DNA from: Bostrychus sinensis
Lineage: Eukaryota; Chordata; Actinopteri; Gobiiformes; Eleotridae
Direction: 5' to 3'
DNA length: 64,000 bases
Assembly: GCA_020698575.1 (NCBI GenBank)
Contig: CM036251.1
Coordinates: 16,470,288-16,534,287 of the forward strand
The position numbers were made by a program, and so were the translations under genes. Under the pieces are notes generated by a model, which was given only the letters and a program-made list of their open reading frames with translations, was not told the origin of the DNA and ran no database searches. Below, one piece after another: positions 11,206 through 23,060 of the stretch. How positions within the stretch are numbered: position 1 is the first letter of the stretch; each line of letters begins with the position of its first letter.

Positions 11206-12030
11206 TGAGTGTTTATGTGATAGTAGTTGTCTACACCTTTAGAAGCCCCTATAAATGTGCCCTAAGCTGATTTTACCCTCTTTTCCTCTTGTCCTAGTTC
11301 CCAGTCCCTCATCTCTCTCTTTCCCTCAGCTCCGCAGCCTGGTGCAGCTTTTATGTGCCATCACAGGGCTGTGTACCTGGCCCGGGCCCCCAGTTGGAGA
11401 GAGTACAGATGGAAATAGTCTGTTTGTCTGCTGTCTTTGCCATTTATCTGGGAACAGCATCATGGGGCTAAGAAAAACAGGAGCACGAGGTGACTACTGG
11501 TGCTTCATGCAATTTTGCAGTGGAATTTGTCCTGTTAAATGAGAATTATGTTTGTATCAACCACACTTTATGTATTTTCATTATTTATGAAACATAGCGT
11601 AAAGAAGCTCACACCAGGAGCCTCTATTTCCAAACCATGGCTGTATTTTTGCTTCAATTTGCATTTGGATAGAGGTCTAGAAGCACAGGTGTGAAGCCCA
11701 GATTTGGGATTAAGTCGTCAGGGTGCATGTGGAGGTCTTGCTCATCTCCGAGTGCCTGCGAATGTGAACCTCAAAGGCCCTGGCGCTTCACAGGGGCTAT
11801 ATTTCAGACCACGCCAGCTGTTCCCTCTTATATGCCAACCCCAGCTTTGTTTGCAGACAGACTCATTGGCAGCTGTGAGTGTGAGGAGAGGAGGCACCTG
11901 TCAGAATTACACATAAGGTCTCCAAAGCTCTACAAACAAGCACACAACAGATGGAAAAGGCAAGTAAATGTGGCCGTGTATGTAGTTAGCAATGATTTTT
12001 AATCCGCATCCTTCCAATCAAGTTTACATG
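11206..12030. other. Non-coding stretch, nothing recognised
   Basis: Frames of 70-103 codons occur (11,255-11,542 and 11,691-12,002) but overlap in different frames and show no recognisable domain. No repeat boundary is clear. The stretch is less AT-rich than the neighbouring DNA. Confidence 0.45.
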
Positions 12031-12345
12031 CACTGAACAGCATAACATTATGACCACTGACAGGTGTAATGATAACAGAAAAACAGATTATCTCTTCATC
12101 ATGGCACCTGCATGTGGGTGGCATATATTAGGGAGCAAGATAAAATTTCCAAGATGATGTGTTGGAACGAGGAAAAATGGACAGGTGTATAGATTTGGTC
12201 AGAGCCTCTCCAAAACTGCAGCGTTTGTAAGGTGAGGTGGAGGTCTGCAGTGGTCAGTGTCTATCAAAAGGACAAAGGAAGTGAACCAGCAACAGACAGG
12301 TGATGCACATGAAGAAGTTAATGTTGGTTCTGATAGATGTGTAAA
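12031..12345 (+). mobile_element. Truncated relic of the same Tc1-like family
   Basis: It starts with 'cataacattatgaccactgacagg' and continues with 'acagattatctct', 'ctgcagtggtcagtgtctatcaaaag' and 'gttaatgttggttctgatag', in the same order as in the relic at 5,461 and the family's transposase gene. The reading frame is destroyed by indels and no 3' terminal repeat is seen. Confidence 0.65.
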
Positions 12346-14290
12346 ACCATACTGGTTCCAATAACACTGTGGTACTTTTAATGCAAAAATAAAACACTGC
12401 TATGGCTGCTAATATAGCCATTCAAAATATGCTTATAAAACAATACTAAATGCGTTGCTAAATGGTTTCATTACAGTCTGGTTATGTGTCTTGTCCCTTC
12501 TGCAGCAACAGAGCACTTCATATTTTTACAGCAAGCTTCCCGGCGTTCTCCTGGCCTGGATCTTATTCATCTTTTGTGCAGTGTATGTATATTCTATATC
12601 TTTAGGATATGTGACAGCCGTGCTCTGTTTGGCAAGTCTCAGGAGACTCTGGCTCTGACGGTCTTTACTGAAGCTGTAGAATCTGCAGCTCGGACTGATA
12701 TAAAAAACTGACAGCTACTTTATGTAGTTCTGCCCGTGTTCCAGCAAATGACAGATTTGAATGGAGTATTTGCTGAAATGTAATATTATATTGGGAAAAA
12801 TGAAAAACTGAATGTAAAATGTGTCTATTTATTGAGTAATAATAAAGATGTAACCCTATTTTTTCCCTCCTTCCTTTGATTAATAGTGTTTCAAATAAGC
12901 CCACTGTTTTTTAAATAAATGCATAATTAAATTGGGTTTATGAAAAGAAATAATCAATCACATTTCAGATTAAAAGCCCAAGAGAAGTAAATGCTTTTTT
13001 CAGTGAACTGGAAAACCTTTATATCTACATTGGTAAAGAATTCACATGTGGTTCCTTGTGTTCCTTTACTGACCAGTTGATATTTGTAGTATGCTTGGCC
13101 CTATCTCACAATGGAGCAGAATGTTCAGTTGTGTCATGGGTCAACACAGAAGTTATAGTAGAAAAAAAAAATCCTACTCCAATTATTGTTACAAAAGGAC
13201 ATGCAAAATTAACACAGATAAAAATGCTATGGTACCTGTCATACAATATTTTTACCACTATTTTTTGGTAGACAATAAACATGTCACACAATAATTTCAA
13301 ACTAACTGCACTTTATGAGATTGTAACAGATGTATTTGTTGCTATTTGTATTTCTATGGTAATAATGCAATTTTCTCTAATCTTATGAATGTCATGTTGT
13401 GCAGCAATATTGTTCTACCATGATATCATCTGCTGGATATGTCGACTATGAATGAAATGTTAACATAAACCACTATTTCAAATTCTCCACCTTTAACCTA
13501 AGAAACAAAGTGAGGCATAAGAAAATGCTGCCCATTACAATGCACTGAAATACTCTGCTGTAATGACTCTTATGATGGGGGCGATACTCTATCATTTGTT
13601 GTGACTTGCGGCTCTCTGAATGAGCTGCTAGTGTCAGATACAATCATTTCATTCAACCTGTCTATTCAAAAGGATCTGGGAGGTGAAAAGAAACACATGC
13701 ATGAGGTAGAATATGCAGCCACGCTATTGTGTCTGCAAATCTCTCCCATTCTCCGTCAAATGATTACTGTTATCAAACTGTAATGAGACAGATAGGCAGC
13801 ATAATAAAGCTTTGACAATAAGCAGCTGACATCTAGGGCCATGGATTTGAGTAAATATGGTAATACGTTTCATTTTCTGAGACTTGCAAAAGACACCCAT
13901 GCTTCGTTGATTTTGACAGACATCAGAAATCAAATCAAAATGAGCTGTATAACAGAGCAGTAATCTTTCGAAAAAGTAGTCCCGATGCTTGATCTTGTAC
14001 AATGCTCACAGATGGTGTGCTCCTCTCCATCACAGTGAAGTCTGGAGAAATACCAGGAACTAATGAAAATGAATGGCGAGGTCTATACAACCTGATTGCC
14101 AGAGCTTCTTTCATCAATACATCCAATAAAGGAGTCACACCTACTGTTACAGGATGAAATTAACCAAAAATATGTAAACAATGGAGTACTGTTGTGTTGT
14201 GTGAGCTGTTTTACGCTTTGGTTTTAGCAATTGATTCAGAATATTTCAGTTGTTCAATTAAAAAAAGTGAAACCTGAATCCAGCTGCAGA
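12346..14290. other. Non-coding stretch, nothing recognised
   Basis: There are only short overlapping frames on both strands without conserved motifs. A possible conserved non-coding segment lies around 13,560-14,120, where the composition is less AT-biased and no repeat is evident. This is a visual impression only. Confidence 0.45.
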
Positions 14291-14377
14291 GGGTCACAGG
14301 TCAGTGTACTTTTTGTGTGGGTCCCAAGTCTGAACAAACAAAGAGAGTATGCAAAACTGACTTTTTTGAGCTTTTCT

Positions 14378-14600
14378 ACCATGTTATAATGTTGTTCCCT
14401 CATCAAAAACATACCTGGAGTTGTGTTTTGCTTCATTCACGCATATTTATTTAATCCTCCATTCTCTGGCACGGCCATTCTGAGCCCTCAAAACACTCGA
14501 TTCAACAGATCTCTGCCTCTTCCAAAAAGCCCCGCCCACTCCAGGAAGCACTGACCAATCAACAAGCCCTCTACATCCAGTCTGCTCTCATTCATTTATC
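14378..14600 (+). repeat. Dispersed repeat, copy 2 (ACATACCTGGAGT family)
   Basis: The words 'accatgttataatgttgtt', 'tcaaaaacatacctggagt', 'tgttttgcttcattcac', 'agccccgcccact' and 'tgaccaatcaacaag' follow the order I recognise from a common teleost repeat. It shares the first part with 2,225-2,470. Just before it (14,296-14,345) is a fragment of another repeat, 'cagtgtactttttgtg..gtcccaagtctg', that also occurs at 25,850-25,895. Confidence 0.6.
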
Positions 14601-14934
14601 CAAAGAAAGATATACAGCTGCACTGATTCCTCACAGTGAGTTTTTATTTTGCATTAAAATGGCATCAAACAAAAAAGTTGAGGAAGTAAAGTGCTCTTTT
14701 TCTTTTCTTTTATGTTCTTGTTTCTTTATGGCACCAGTAGTACTTGTTAAAAATGTTTTTAAAGGTTGTAAATTGTGTAATGTTGTTCTAGAGGTGACCA
14801 AGATTTAAAAATATAAAGAAAGGCATTATATATTCTCTTTAACTGTAAGCCATATCATCACCATTTAAATACATCTTCTTTCCTTTCCACTTTGCCTTTC
14901 TGGAAACACAGCAAATTTTATGCTTTCTAGTGTG

Positions 14935-15060
14935 CAGTGATTTGCATATTGATTTGGCACGAGTTTCATGCCTGATGCCCTACCTGACACAACCCTCTTT
15001 ATTCATTCAGGCTGGGACCAGCACAAGAATTACACCGACTTTTGACTCTTTGTGGCTGGA
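14935..15060 (-). repeat. Dispersed repeat (GACCCCAGAAGGGA family), reversed copy
   Basis: The order 'tttgcatattgatttggcac', 'gatgccctacctgacac', 'aaccctctttattcattcaggct' is the reverse complement of the repeat family at 9,735 and 26,685, and nearly parallels 63,150-63,260. Non-coding. Confidence 0.6.
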
Positions 15061-15954
15061 CTTTACTTTGATTTAAAATACTGAAATAAATTGCCTTGTT
15101 GTAATGTACACGTGAAAATAGTTAGTAGATAGGAAGGTGGATGTTAGCCTTTTAATTTTCCTGTCTGGCCAACCTTAATCTTTAAGCAGCTTATCCAGAT
15201 TGAATTGTTTTTAATCTATATCCAGTCGCAGCTTCTAATTAATATTCATGAGCCTAACTGAAGAAAATGCTACAAGTCTATTATCCCAGTGGCAAGATAC
15301 TTGGGTCCTTGGAAAGATTTGGAGCCTACACTTCCCCCAGCTCCTCCAGCAGAAGCCCTGCGGCTGCAGCCTCCACAAAGATCTCATACAGACTAAAACA
15401 AAGTACTGGGATTATCTGTTTCTGTGGCAAACTCATTCTCCTGCTTTACCATAGAAGCACAATCTAAATGCAAATGGTTTTCTTCTAACTCTGTCCTTGG
15501 GCGTTTGGAGGCAAATTTAATGAGTAAAAGGTTGGTTCACAGGAGTAATTGGAGTCCTACCTGTTGTAGTAAAATGCCATAAGCAGGCAGAGTGTAGCTC
15601 ATCTGACACATGACATGTTGTCCTATCAAAATTATTTATGTTCATGTGTCTGCAGTATACTCTTTTATAAAAACCTTACCCATATAGTCTGTCAGTTAAA
15701 ATAATAAATAAATGATGTGGCTTTCACTGAATGACTAACATGTTTGAGAAGTAAGAGCTTTAAGTGATGAACTAATTGTTTGGAAACAGTTAGACTGTGC
15801 TTTATGAAAGCACTTACATGGCATACATCGTGGCCTCAGATCTTGAGCCAGTAACTCATTCAGACATTGGTACAATAAGCCTGTAGTGTGCATGTTTTTA
15901 AAGGCATTTCAAGGAAATATATAACACAATATAGTCTGTATGTCATACAGGAAC

Positions 15955-16070
15955 AGGCACACTTCCAGTTCGGTGCACAGAACAAATTCACCTGAGTCGG
16001 GAATCAAAACTGGGCCGCTCCAGTGTAAGGTGTACGCTCTACCTGATGAACCTCACATGTGTCTGCTTTC
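15955..16070 (-). repeat. tRNA-derived SINE-like fragment
   Basis: Read on the minus strand, 'atcaggtagagcgtac' resembles a pol III A box and 'cagttttgattcccgac' resembles a B box about 35 bases further on. This is the spacing of a tRNA-derived SINE head. It has decayed bases in both boxes and is not a functional tRNA gene. Confidence 0.5.
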
Positions 16071-17050
16071 ACCTAATTCCCTTATATCTCAGTATTCTTT
16101 CTTCCCACATGTACTCTTGGGATTTGCAACTATTACCATGCTATTTTTGATCAAATTATATATAAAGCACAGTATCTGCGGTAACAAAATGGCTTAAAAG
16201 TTTTTATGTTTTTATGTTGTCCCTCTGAATTTGTCACAGGTACATTCATGATAGTGTATTATTGTAATGCCTTCTCATGAATAGTTTTTTTTTTTCCTGA
16301 TGCCCCTGCATTTGAGCCATACAACTTTGTCCCTAAGTAAAACAGATGATATGAAGCCTAAGCCTGTTTTCACGTTTAACTCAGTTTTGACAAAATATGC
16401 AGTTACTGCATTTTACCTTTGTAGTATTATAGGAGGTCAATGGAGGAAGAGCAGGTTAGTGCTCTCCCCTCCTAGCAAGGAGATATAATATAACTAGAAA
16501 GAATGTAACTAGAGATATGAAAGGAGTTTTATGTAATGTTGCGTGAAAAACTAAAAGAATAAACTGTACAATTTTAATATTGTCTGTATATTGCCTCTTG
16601 ATAGGTTAAACTTGATTAATTAAAATCTCACAAACACAATGATTTTTAATTAGGATGTTGTTACCTTTTGTGCATTGCCCCAAAGGTGCCAAGTGTTAAA
16701 AATGATCACGTTGTCATGTGTAGTTAATGAAGATGTTGGGTTGATTAATTAACTAAACATTTTAGTGTTTGGTTAAATCCCATCAGTGCATATTAAAATC
16801 ACTCATTCTTAATTTGTTTTCCCCAGAGTTGGCCTTAAATGCAATAAGTGAGGTCACAAAGGTCAAAGGTTAAACAGTCATATTGACTGGTTCAGTAATT
16901 AACTGGAGTGAGACATGATGAATACTTTAACTAAAAACACTGTTTAATCAGCAGGCCTGTAGGACAAAATCAAATACAGTACTTTACTAAATAAATGGCC
17001 TTAATTGAATTCAGATGCAAAGTTTTTAACATTTCAGAGTTGAGCAGTTT

Positions 17051-17092
17051 GACGGATGGATGAATGGACGGATGGATGGATAGATAGATATA
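17051..17092. repeat. (GATG)n/(GATA)n microsatellite
   Basis: Imperfect GATG/GACG units pass into GATA units. Visible directly. Confidence 0.9.
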
Positions 17093-18184
17093 ATACTCTA
17101 CTACATAGATTACCTCTCTACTTCTCCCTTTTTATTCCTCAGAAATCCCAAACGGTCTTTAAATGTTTCTGTCTTTATTATGTCAGTTTGTCTCCAGTTA
17201 TTAAACCATTTACCATACACCCATATACCTATACCCTCCGGACCATAATATAAAGTAACATGAAAAACACAAGAAGAACAAAAGGCTTCATGGCTTGCAG
17301 GCATTTATGCAGAGAGACTTATTTTTTATCTGTACAAAGAGAATTTGTATTCATGGTGAATATTTCTGAAACCATAAGAAATGTTTTTATTCAGTGATTG
17401 TGGTTTTACTAGCTTTTCTCTCTGGCACGAGGTGAAATAAGGTTGTAGTTTGATCAAAATGAGTAGGCTGAAACAGACTGGACTAAAATGACAGAATAAC
17501 CACAAAGATGCCAAGAAAAATATTGCTTCAGGGTTGGTTCAACTCACTATTTCTTTGACACATTATTTGACACTATAAAACTATAAAAATAACATTATAT
17601 TGCTGATTTTATGTTAGACATTGTTCAGCAATCCAATTTGAAATGCAATAGTGTAAACCTTTTTGGTGTAACCAGGACTACAAAGACTAAAAACAAGGTA
17701 CTCTCCCATACAGAGGAGAATATGTGAATGTAGGTTAGGAGGAGATTAATCAGAGAAAGCGAGATTTTCCTGAAAGTGCATAGAACATCGGGCTTTCAAG
17801 GACCAGTTCAAGAGGTTCAAATCTGAAGTTTTAATAAAAAATTGCAGCACTAAAATCAGTAGTACAGTAGAATATCTCAGGCTCACAGGCCAATAACCTT
17901 CCAATAAGTTGGCTCATAGGAAAATTTTGTTGAATAGTGTTGCACTAAAGGCTTATCAAGGCATTTTTAGAGAATACATTTTGTTATCATGAGCATTTCT
18001 ACAACATTGTGAGCCTCTCAAATACCGTGACATTAATATTGTGAGATTTGCATATTGTTACTTCCCGAGCGAATTTGTGACTCTAAATTGCACACAGTGA
18101 ATAAATGTGACAGTGAATGGTTGTTGGTCTGAAGACGTGAGTAAAAATGAGCCAATGATCTACACAACTATTGGGAAGCAAATA

Positions 18185-18380
18185 CAGTGGGGCAAAAAAG
18201 TATTTAGTCAGCCACCAATTGTGAAAGTTCTCCCACTTAAAAAGATGAGAGAGGCCTGTAATTTTCATCATAGGTATACCTCAACTATGAGAGACAAAAG
18301 GAGAAAAAAATCCAGAAAATCACAGTCTGATTTTTAAAGAATTTATTTGCAAATTATGGTGGAAAATAAGTATTTGGTCA
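18185..18380 (+). repeat. Left terminal inverted repeat of the Tc1 element
   Basis: About 196 bp, matching 19,538-19,738 in reverse complement from 'cagtggggca' to 'aagtatttggtca', with a handful of mismatches and one 3-4 base indel. The inner part is the likely site of transposase-binding direct repeats. Confidence 0.9.
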
Positions 18381-18396
18381 ATAACAAAAGTTCATC

Positions 18397-19410
18397 TCAA
18401 TACTTTGTTATATACCCTTTGTTGGCAATGACAGAGGTCAAACGTTTTCTGTAAGTCTTCACAAGGTTCACTGTTGCTGGTATTTTGGCCCATTCCTCCA
18501 TGCAGATCTCCTCTAGAGCAGTGATGTTTTGGGGCTGTCGCTGGGCAACACGGACTTTCAACTCCCTCCAAAGATTTTCTATGGGGTTGAGATCTGGAGA
18601 CTGGCTAGGCCACTCCAGAACCTTGAAATGATTCTTACGAAGCCACTCCTTCGTTACCAGGACAGTGTGTTTGGGATCATTGTCATGCTGAAAGACCCAG
18701 CCACGTTTCATCTTCAATGCCCTTGCTGATGGAAGGAGGTTTTCACTCAAAATCTGACGATACATGGCCCCATTCATTCTTTCCTTTACACGGATCAGTC
18801 GTCCTGGTCCCTTTGCTGAAAAACAGCCCCAAAGCATGATGTTCCCACCCCCATGCTTTACAGTAGGTATGGTGTTCTTTGGATGCAACTCAGCATTCTT
18901 TCTCCTCCAAACACAAGTAGAGTTTTTACCAAAAACTTCTGTTTTGGTTTCATCTGACCATATGACATTCTCCCAATCCTCTTCTGGATCATCCAAATGC
19001 TCTCTAGCAAACTTCAGACGGGCCTGCACATGTACTGGCTTTAGCAGGGGGACACGTCTGGCACTGCAGGATTTGAGTCCCTGGCGGCGTAGTGTGTTAC
19101 TGATGGTAGCCTTTGTTACTTTGGTCCCAGCTCTCTGCAGGTCATTCACTAGCTCCCCCCGTGTGGTTCTGGGATTTCTGCTCACCGTTCTTGTGATCAT
19201 TTTGACCCCACGGGGTGAGATCTTGCGGGGAGCCCCAGATCGAGGGAGATTATCTGTGGTCTTGTATGTCTTCCATTTCCTAATAATTGCTCCCACAGTT
19301 GATTTCTTCACACCAAGCTGCTTACCTATTGCAGATTCAGTCTTCCCAGCCTGGTGCAGGTCTACAATTTTGTTTCTGGTGTCCTCTGACAGCTCTTTGG
19401 TCTTGGCCAC
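18397..19410 (-). CDS. Tc1/mariner-family transposase, intact
   Basis: The frame is 337 codons, uninterrupted, a usual length for Tc1 transposases. It would cut and paste its own element into TA sites in the nucleus. The N-terminal ~50 residues have a helix-turn-helix pattern (SAIGKQLGVKKSTV at about 26-39), followed by a basic 'PRSGAPRK' linker (56-63) and a second DNA-binding helix region (70-120). The catalytic triad is complete and in DD34E spacing: D153 in 'WSDE', D243 in 'QHDNDPKH' and E278 in 'PIENLW'. The glycine-rich 'KHGGGNIMLWGCF' motif is present. No stop or frameshift is seen, unlike three of the four host genes in this window. Expression would depend on readthrough or a chance promoter; none is visible. 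Confidence 0.95.
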   Translation of the reverse strand: MAKTKELSEDTRNKIVDLHQAGKTESAIGKQLGVKKSTVGAIIRKWKTYKTTDNLPRSGAPRKISPRGVKMITRTVSRNPRTTRGELVNDLQRAGTKVTKATISNTLRRQGLKSCSARRVPLLKPVHVQARLKFAREHLDDPEEDWENVIWSDETKTEVFGKNSTCVWRRKNAELHPKNTIPTVKHGGGNIMLWGCFSAKGPGRLIRVKERMNGAMYRQILSENLLPSARALKMKRGWVFQHDNDPKHTVLVTKEWLRKNHFKVLEWPSQSPDLNPIENLWRELKVRVAQRQPQNITALEEICMEEWAKIPATVNLVKTYRKRLTSVIANKGYITKY

Positions 19411-19537
19411 AGTGGAGTTTGGAGTGGGACTGTTTGAGGTTGTGGACAGGTGCCATTAATACAGGTAACGAGTGGAGCACAGAGGAGCCTCTTATAGAAG
19501 AAGTTTGTGAGAGACAGAACTCTTGCTTGTTTGTAGG

Positions 19538-19738
19538 TGACCAAATACTTATTTTCCACCATAATTTGCAAATAAATTCTTTAAAAATCAGACAAATGTG
19601 ATTTTCTGGATTTTTTTTTCTCATTTTGTCTCTCATAGTTGAAGTATACCTATGATGAAAATTACAGGCCTCTCTCATCCTTTTAAGTGGGAGAACATGC
19701 ACAATTGGTGGCTGACTAAATACTTTTTTGCCCCACTG
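19538..19738 (-). repeat. Right terminal inverted repeat of the Tc1 element
   Basis: About 201 bp, the inverted partner of 18,185-18,380. It is followed directly by the TA target duplication. Confidence 0.9.
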
Positions 19739-20424
19739 TAAATTAACAGGCAAAAAACAAAAACTTAACAAACTTGACAGACAGACCCATTGTGACATCT
19801 TAAACCACATGGCCACATTGATACAACACGCTGCACACAAAAAGATTTGTTTCAGCTCCAGTCAAATTCTGCTGCTTCACCTTAATAAAGAGCAGCATTT
19901 CTATTGAGCAGCTACACATGTTGTCACACATCAGCAGAACCAGGAGTGGCCACAGACAACAGAGCAAGATAGTGCCTGTTATTCTCTGCATAATGGATCA
20001 GAATATGGAGAAAACAGGGGCTGTGGCGTCCCTCCTTTGGGAAGATTCCTCTGGGGGAAGCAGCACCTGAATAATAATGACACAGGCTGACAATACAGAG
20101 GAGATGGGTGGTTTTTGTAACCAGCTCAGTCACAACACAGGCAAAACAACGGGGTTTTAAGTAAAAGATAACAGTTTTCAGCCATGGGGTGAGATTACTA
20201 TATTCCCAGTAGACAACATGCAGCCAAAAGAGCCACAGTAAAATACAGACAGGATGTTCTTTTAGGGAGATGGGAGTAACTTGTAAAGTAAAATCACCTA
20301 TTTTTTTTTTTTTTTTTTAGATAATAAATATATAGTCCTGTGCAGTTATGTAATATCTGTATTACAAAAAGCATAAGTATACAAAAGCAAATGCATTTAA
20401 GACTTGCACAATGGGACAGATTCA

Positions 20425-20605
20425 TTTAAAACTCCTGGATCCAGATGGTGTTCCAGGTCCACATCAAAATGTAATAATTTCAACCTTAGCCTATTACTAA
20501 ACTTTCTTTGGATTTCTATGACAATTTTACCATTACTCTTCTAGCTATTAGTCTAACAAACTAACCAACAAACCAATGCTCAGCCTCTTTGGCCAGGCTA
20601 ATGAT
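20425..20605 (+). repeat. Dispersed teleost repeat tail, copy 2
   Basis: The words 'cctggatccagatggtg', 'ccacatcaaaatgtaat', 'ttctagctatt', 'aaccaacaaac' and 'ctttggcc' follow in the same order as at 24,815-25,010 and 420-565. Non-coding and diverged. Confidence 0.55.
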
Positions 20606-21514
20606 CTTATCTCACTTACTAACACTTAAATTGACTCCTAACTTGCGCAGCGTTGAATTAATTCCTTGACACTAAATATTCAGGAAGCCATCTCGACAGG
20701 CAGGAAATGAAACGTGACTGAGTTCTTTGTGGACAAGCTGCATAAATGCCACACTATATAATAATAATTAAAAGATGGCATCTCCAAATGTTAATTGAAT
20801 GAATCTGGATAGAGCCATGAATACTTCACAATGAATGCACAATTATGTAGACCTCTATCTGCTGATTGGCAAAGAGAAGACCGACCACATGCTGATTTTA
20901 ATTTGATCAAAAGGATGGGGATGGTTTTAAAGACATGATCTAATGAAATTAAAATAAAAGTGTGATGGGATGAAAGGTGTGCTCAAATTGCTTAACATTA
21001 ACTAAATTATGCTTTTAGGAGTTTTAGCTTTGATGCCAAAAAGAGTTGTTGATTTAAAAGTGGAGCAGAAAATGACTGCCGCAAGTAGACCAAAGACCGC
21101 TGTATGTAAGTCGTTAAATAGAGGAGCAGAACAAGTGTATCTGAGATGTGTACTTCTAAAATTTGAATTTCAAGTGACTGAGCATAAACTCTCTTTGGTA
21201 ATCAAAGTTATATTCTTCAGCAAACCACAGCAGCCACCCTACTTTTGGTTTTAAGGGCTATGGTAAAGGATATTTTTGGTTGACTTTGGCTTTTATTTGC
21301 AATGTTTGGTTTGACATGCTGACATCCATTGGCCAGAATAATTAGTTTATATTTTGGTGGGATATTACTAAAGTCATCAAGCCATTACTAAAGTCGTTGT
21401 ATACTTTCCATACTTACAGGCAGTTTAGCAGGACTTTTAATTAGGTCTATTAAAAATAATAACATTAACTGGAATGTTCATTGAATGCAGCAGCAACTTT
21501 AAGCAATGTTCATA

Positions 21515-21720
21515 AGTAGTTGGAGTGCTCAGACCTCTGCCCTCGCAATGGTAAAGATATAGTGCCCAGACTGAAAACAGGCACCCTCTAGCTCAGGGAT
21601 AATGTTATTTCCATTAAGCCACAAAACCATTGAGAAATAGGGCCAAACATACTAACTCCTGTCAGTATGTTTGGCCCTATTTCTCTATGATTATAGTACA
21701 GAACCACAGAACATTTTCAA
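21515..21720 (-). repeat. Composite repeat with tRNA-like segment, partial copy
   Basis: The plus strand reads 'agtgctcagacctctgcc', 'caatggtaaagatatagtgcccaga', 'ctagctcaggg', 'tttccattaagccacaaaacc'. This is the reverse complement of the tRNA-like core at 46,070-46,180. The copy contains a perfect 22-bp inverted repeat (21,632-21,685) that the other copies lack. Confidence 0.6.
21632..21685. repeat. Perfect 22-bp hairpin, 10-nt loop
   Basis: Arms 21,632-21,653 and 21,664-21,685 are exact reverse complements (core 'aatagggccaaacatact') separated by 'aactcctgtc'. The left arm continues the flanking repeat, so the right arm appears to be a fold-back copy of it. Confidence 0.9.
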
Positions 21721-22494
21721 AGGTTAGCAGATCTGGATAGTGATAAAGAATTTCTTCCTGTGCCCATTGAAAGTTATCTTGCTGACCAGTTCTGGCAGTT
21801 CTTGGCAGAGGAAGAACTTATTATGGCCTTAAAATACTCATAACAAATTATTGTGATATCAGGATAAATGTTTGAAGTCCTACCACCTGTAACTCTTGTG
21901 TATAATATTAACAATACAACTCACATCAACTCGAAGCAGCCAACATAAAAAAGTTTTGTCGCCACTTTCCTGTCATGTCAAGGAAAAAGTAATGAGAGAC
22001 AAAGAACCATTGCCTTTATTTAAAAAGTGTCCATCAAAAGCTGTGAATATCCAGATTTCAATTAAGGGAGAGATGTGTATTGCCATGGGACCAGAGCCTG
22101 TGACTGCTGTATGCCTCGGGGATCTGACTGACTGTGTTTCATTATCTGCCTCCTGCATGCATGGATTTCCTTTTACCTCTGCCTGGCAGCCATTCTCCAC
22201 TCCCCTCACTCAATATTACACCTATACAGACGTCCAATGGAAATCAATGATGTAAAGTCAATTAAAACTGTTATGTTAAGTGAAAATTACAATTGGTTAA
22301 TAACCTACTTTTCTTATACAAATGTCCTCTGCACCTCTTTCTGTTTTTGGTTCACTGTCATGCTCACTTGGAGAAATTGTGCTAAATCTGTGTTGTGTAA
22401 AAGTCTAAAAGTTTTGTTTTAAAGGCTATGAACAAAGAAAGGAGTGTCAATGTACAAATACACCCCAATTTAAAAAATAAAAAATAAAATAAAA

Positions 22495-23060
22495 AAAAGA
22501 AGAAAAAAATATCACTCAAAAGCACTAAGAAAGCATTGACCTCTGCCATGATACTGGTCCTTTCTTGCAGTGGTAAAGAAATAGTACTCAGCTGTGGACT
22601 CAAAAGATCTTTTTTTTTCTTCAAGCCACAAAATCGTTATATCTCACAATAACAAATCTACTGCAATAAAACATTTTGCTCTTTTAGTGAGGGAAGTTAG
22701 TATGTTTGGTTACTAAACATAGATAATAACATTGACCTGTCCAGTATGTTGATTCAGAGTTAGAGAGCGCAGGCCGGCATGGCATTAGTTCTATCTCACA
22801 ACGATAAAGATATGTCCAGACCTAGACTGGAACCAGAAACCTTCTAACTAAAACTTCTGAAACTACTCATTTGTTCTTTTAGAGAGTGAAGTATTTTCAG
22901 TCACTATCTCAAAATGGTACAGTCCACTAAAACACTCCTGTATCTAAAAAGTGATCTGGATCCACACAAAAATGATCATTACTGATCTTTCTTAAAAAAT
23001 AGAAAGTACAGTATTTATTAAAACACATTTTTCACAACTCACTAAAGCTTTGCACAATGT
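22495..23060 (-). repeat. Two tandem diverged copies of the composite repeat
   Basis: Copy one (about 22,495-22,725) and copy two (about 22,735-23,060) both show, in order, 'gacctctgcc/ggccggcatgg', 'ctatctcacaa', 'aaagatat', a tRNA-like part, 'ttgttcttttagagagtgaag' and 'tctcaaaatgg'. The second copy also has the 'gatctggatccacacaaaaatg' segment of the repeat tail. This shows that the tRNA-like core and the tail are parts of one longer unit. Confidence 0.6.

Larger units (their letters stand above)
15061..18182. other. Non-coding stretch upstream of the Tc1 element
   Basis: No gene is recognised. It contains a tRNA-derived SINE-like fragment (15,955-16,070), a (GATG/GATA)n microsatellite (17,051-17,092) and an AT-rich segment with repeated TTAATTAA-type homeodomain-like words (16,610-16,800). 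Confidence 0.45.
18185..19738 (-). mobile_element. Full-length Tc1-like transposon with intact transposase
   Basis: The element is 1,554 bp, begins and ends with 'cagtggggcaaaaaagta' in inverted orientation, and is flanked by TA on both sides (18,183-18,184 and 19,739-19,740), the Tc1/mariner target duplication. The terminal inverted repeats are long, about 196 bp (18,185-18,380) and 201 bp (19,538-19,738). They differ by only a few substitutions and small indels, so the copy is young. One transposase gene fills the interior on the minus strand. Long inverted repeats place it among Tc1 elements with IR/DR-type ends. Fish Tc1 elements have a published history of horizontal transfer; whether this family was involved cannot be seen here. 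Confidence 0.95.

Noticed and set aside
11255..12002. Frames of 95 and 103 codons
   Set aside because: There are no conserved motifs, and one overlaps a third frame of similar length. No splice-consistent gene model could be built.
18764..19459. A 231-codon frame on the plus strand
   Set aside because: It is the antisense of the Tc1 transposase gene and has no domain of its own.
21896..22255. 119-codon plus-strand frame in intergenic DNA
   Set aside because: It has no recognisable motif, an opposing frame and no splice or promoter context, so it looks like chance.
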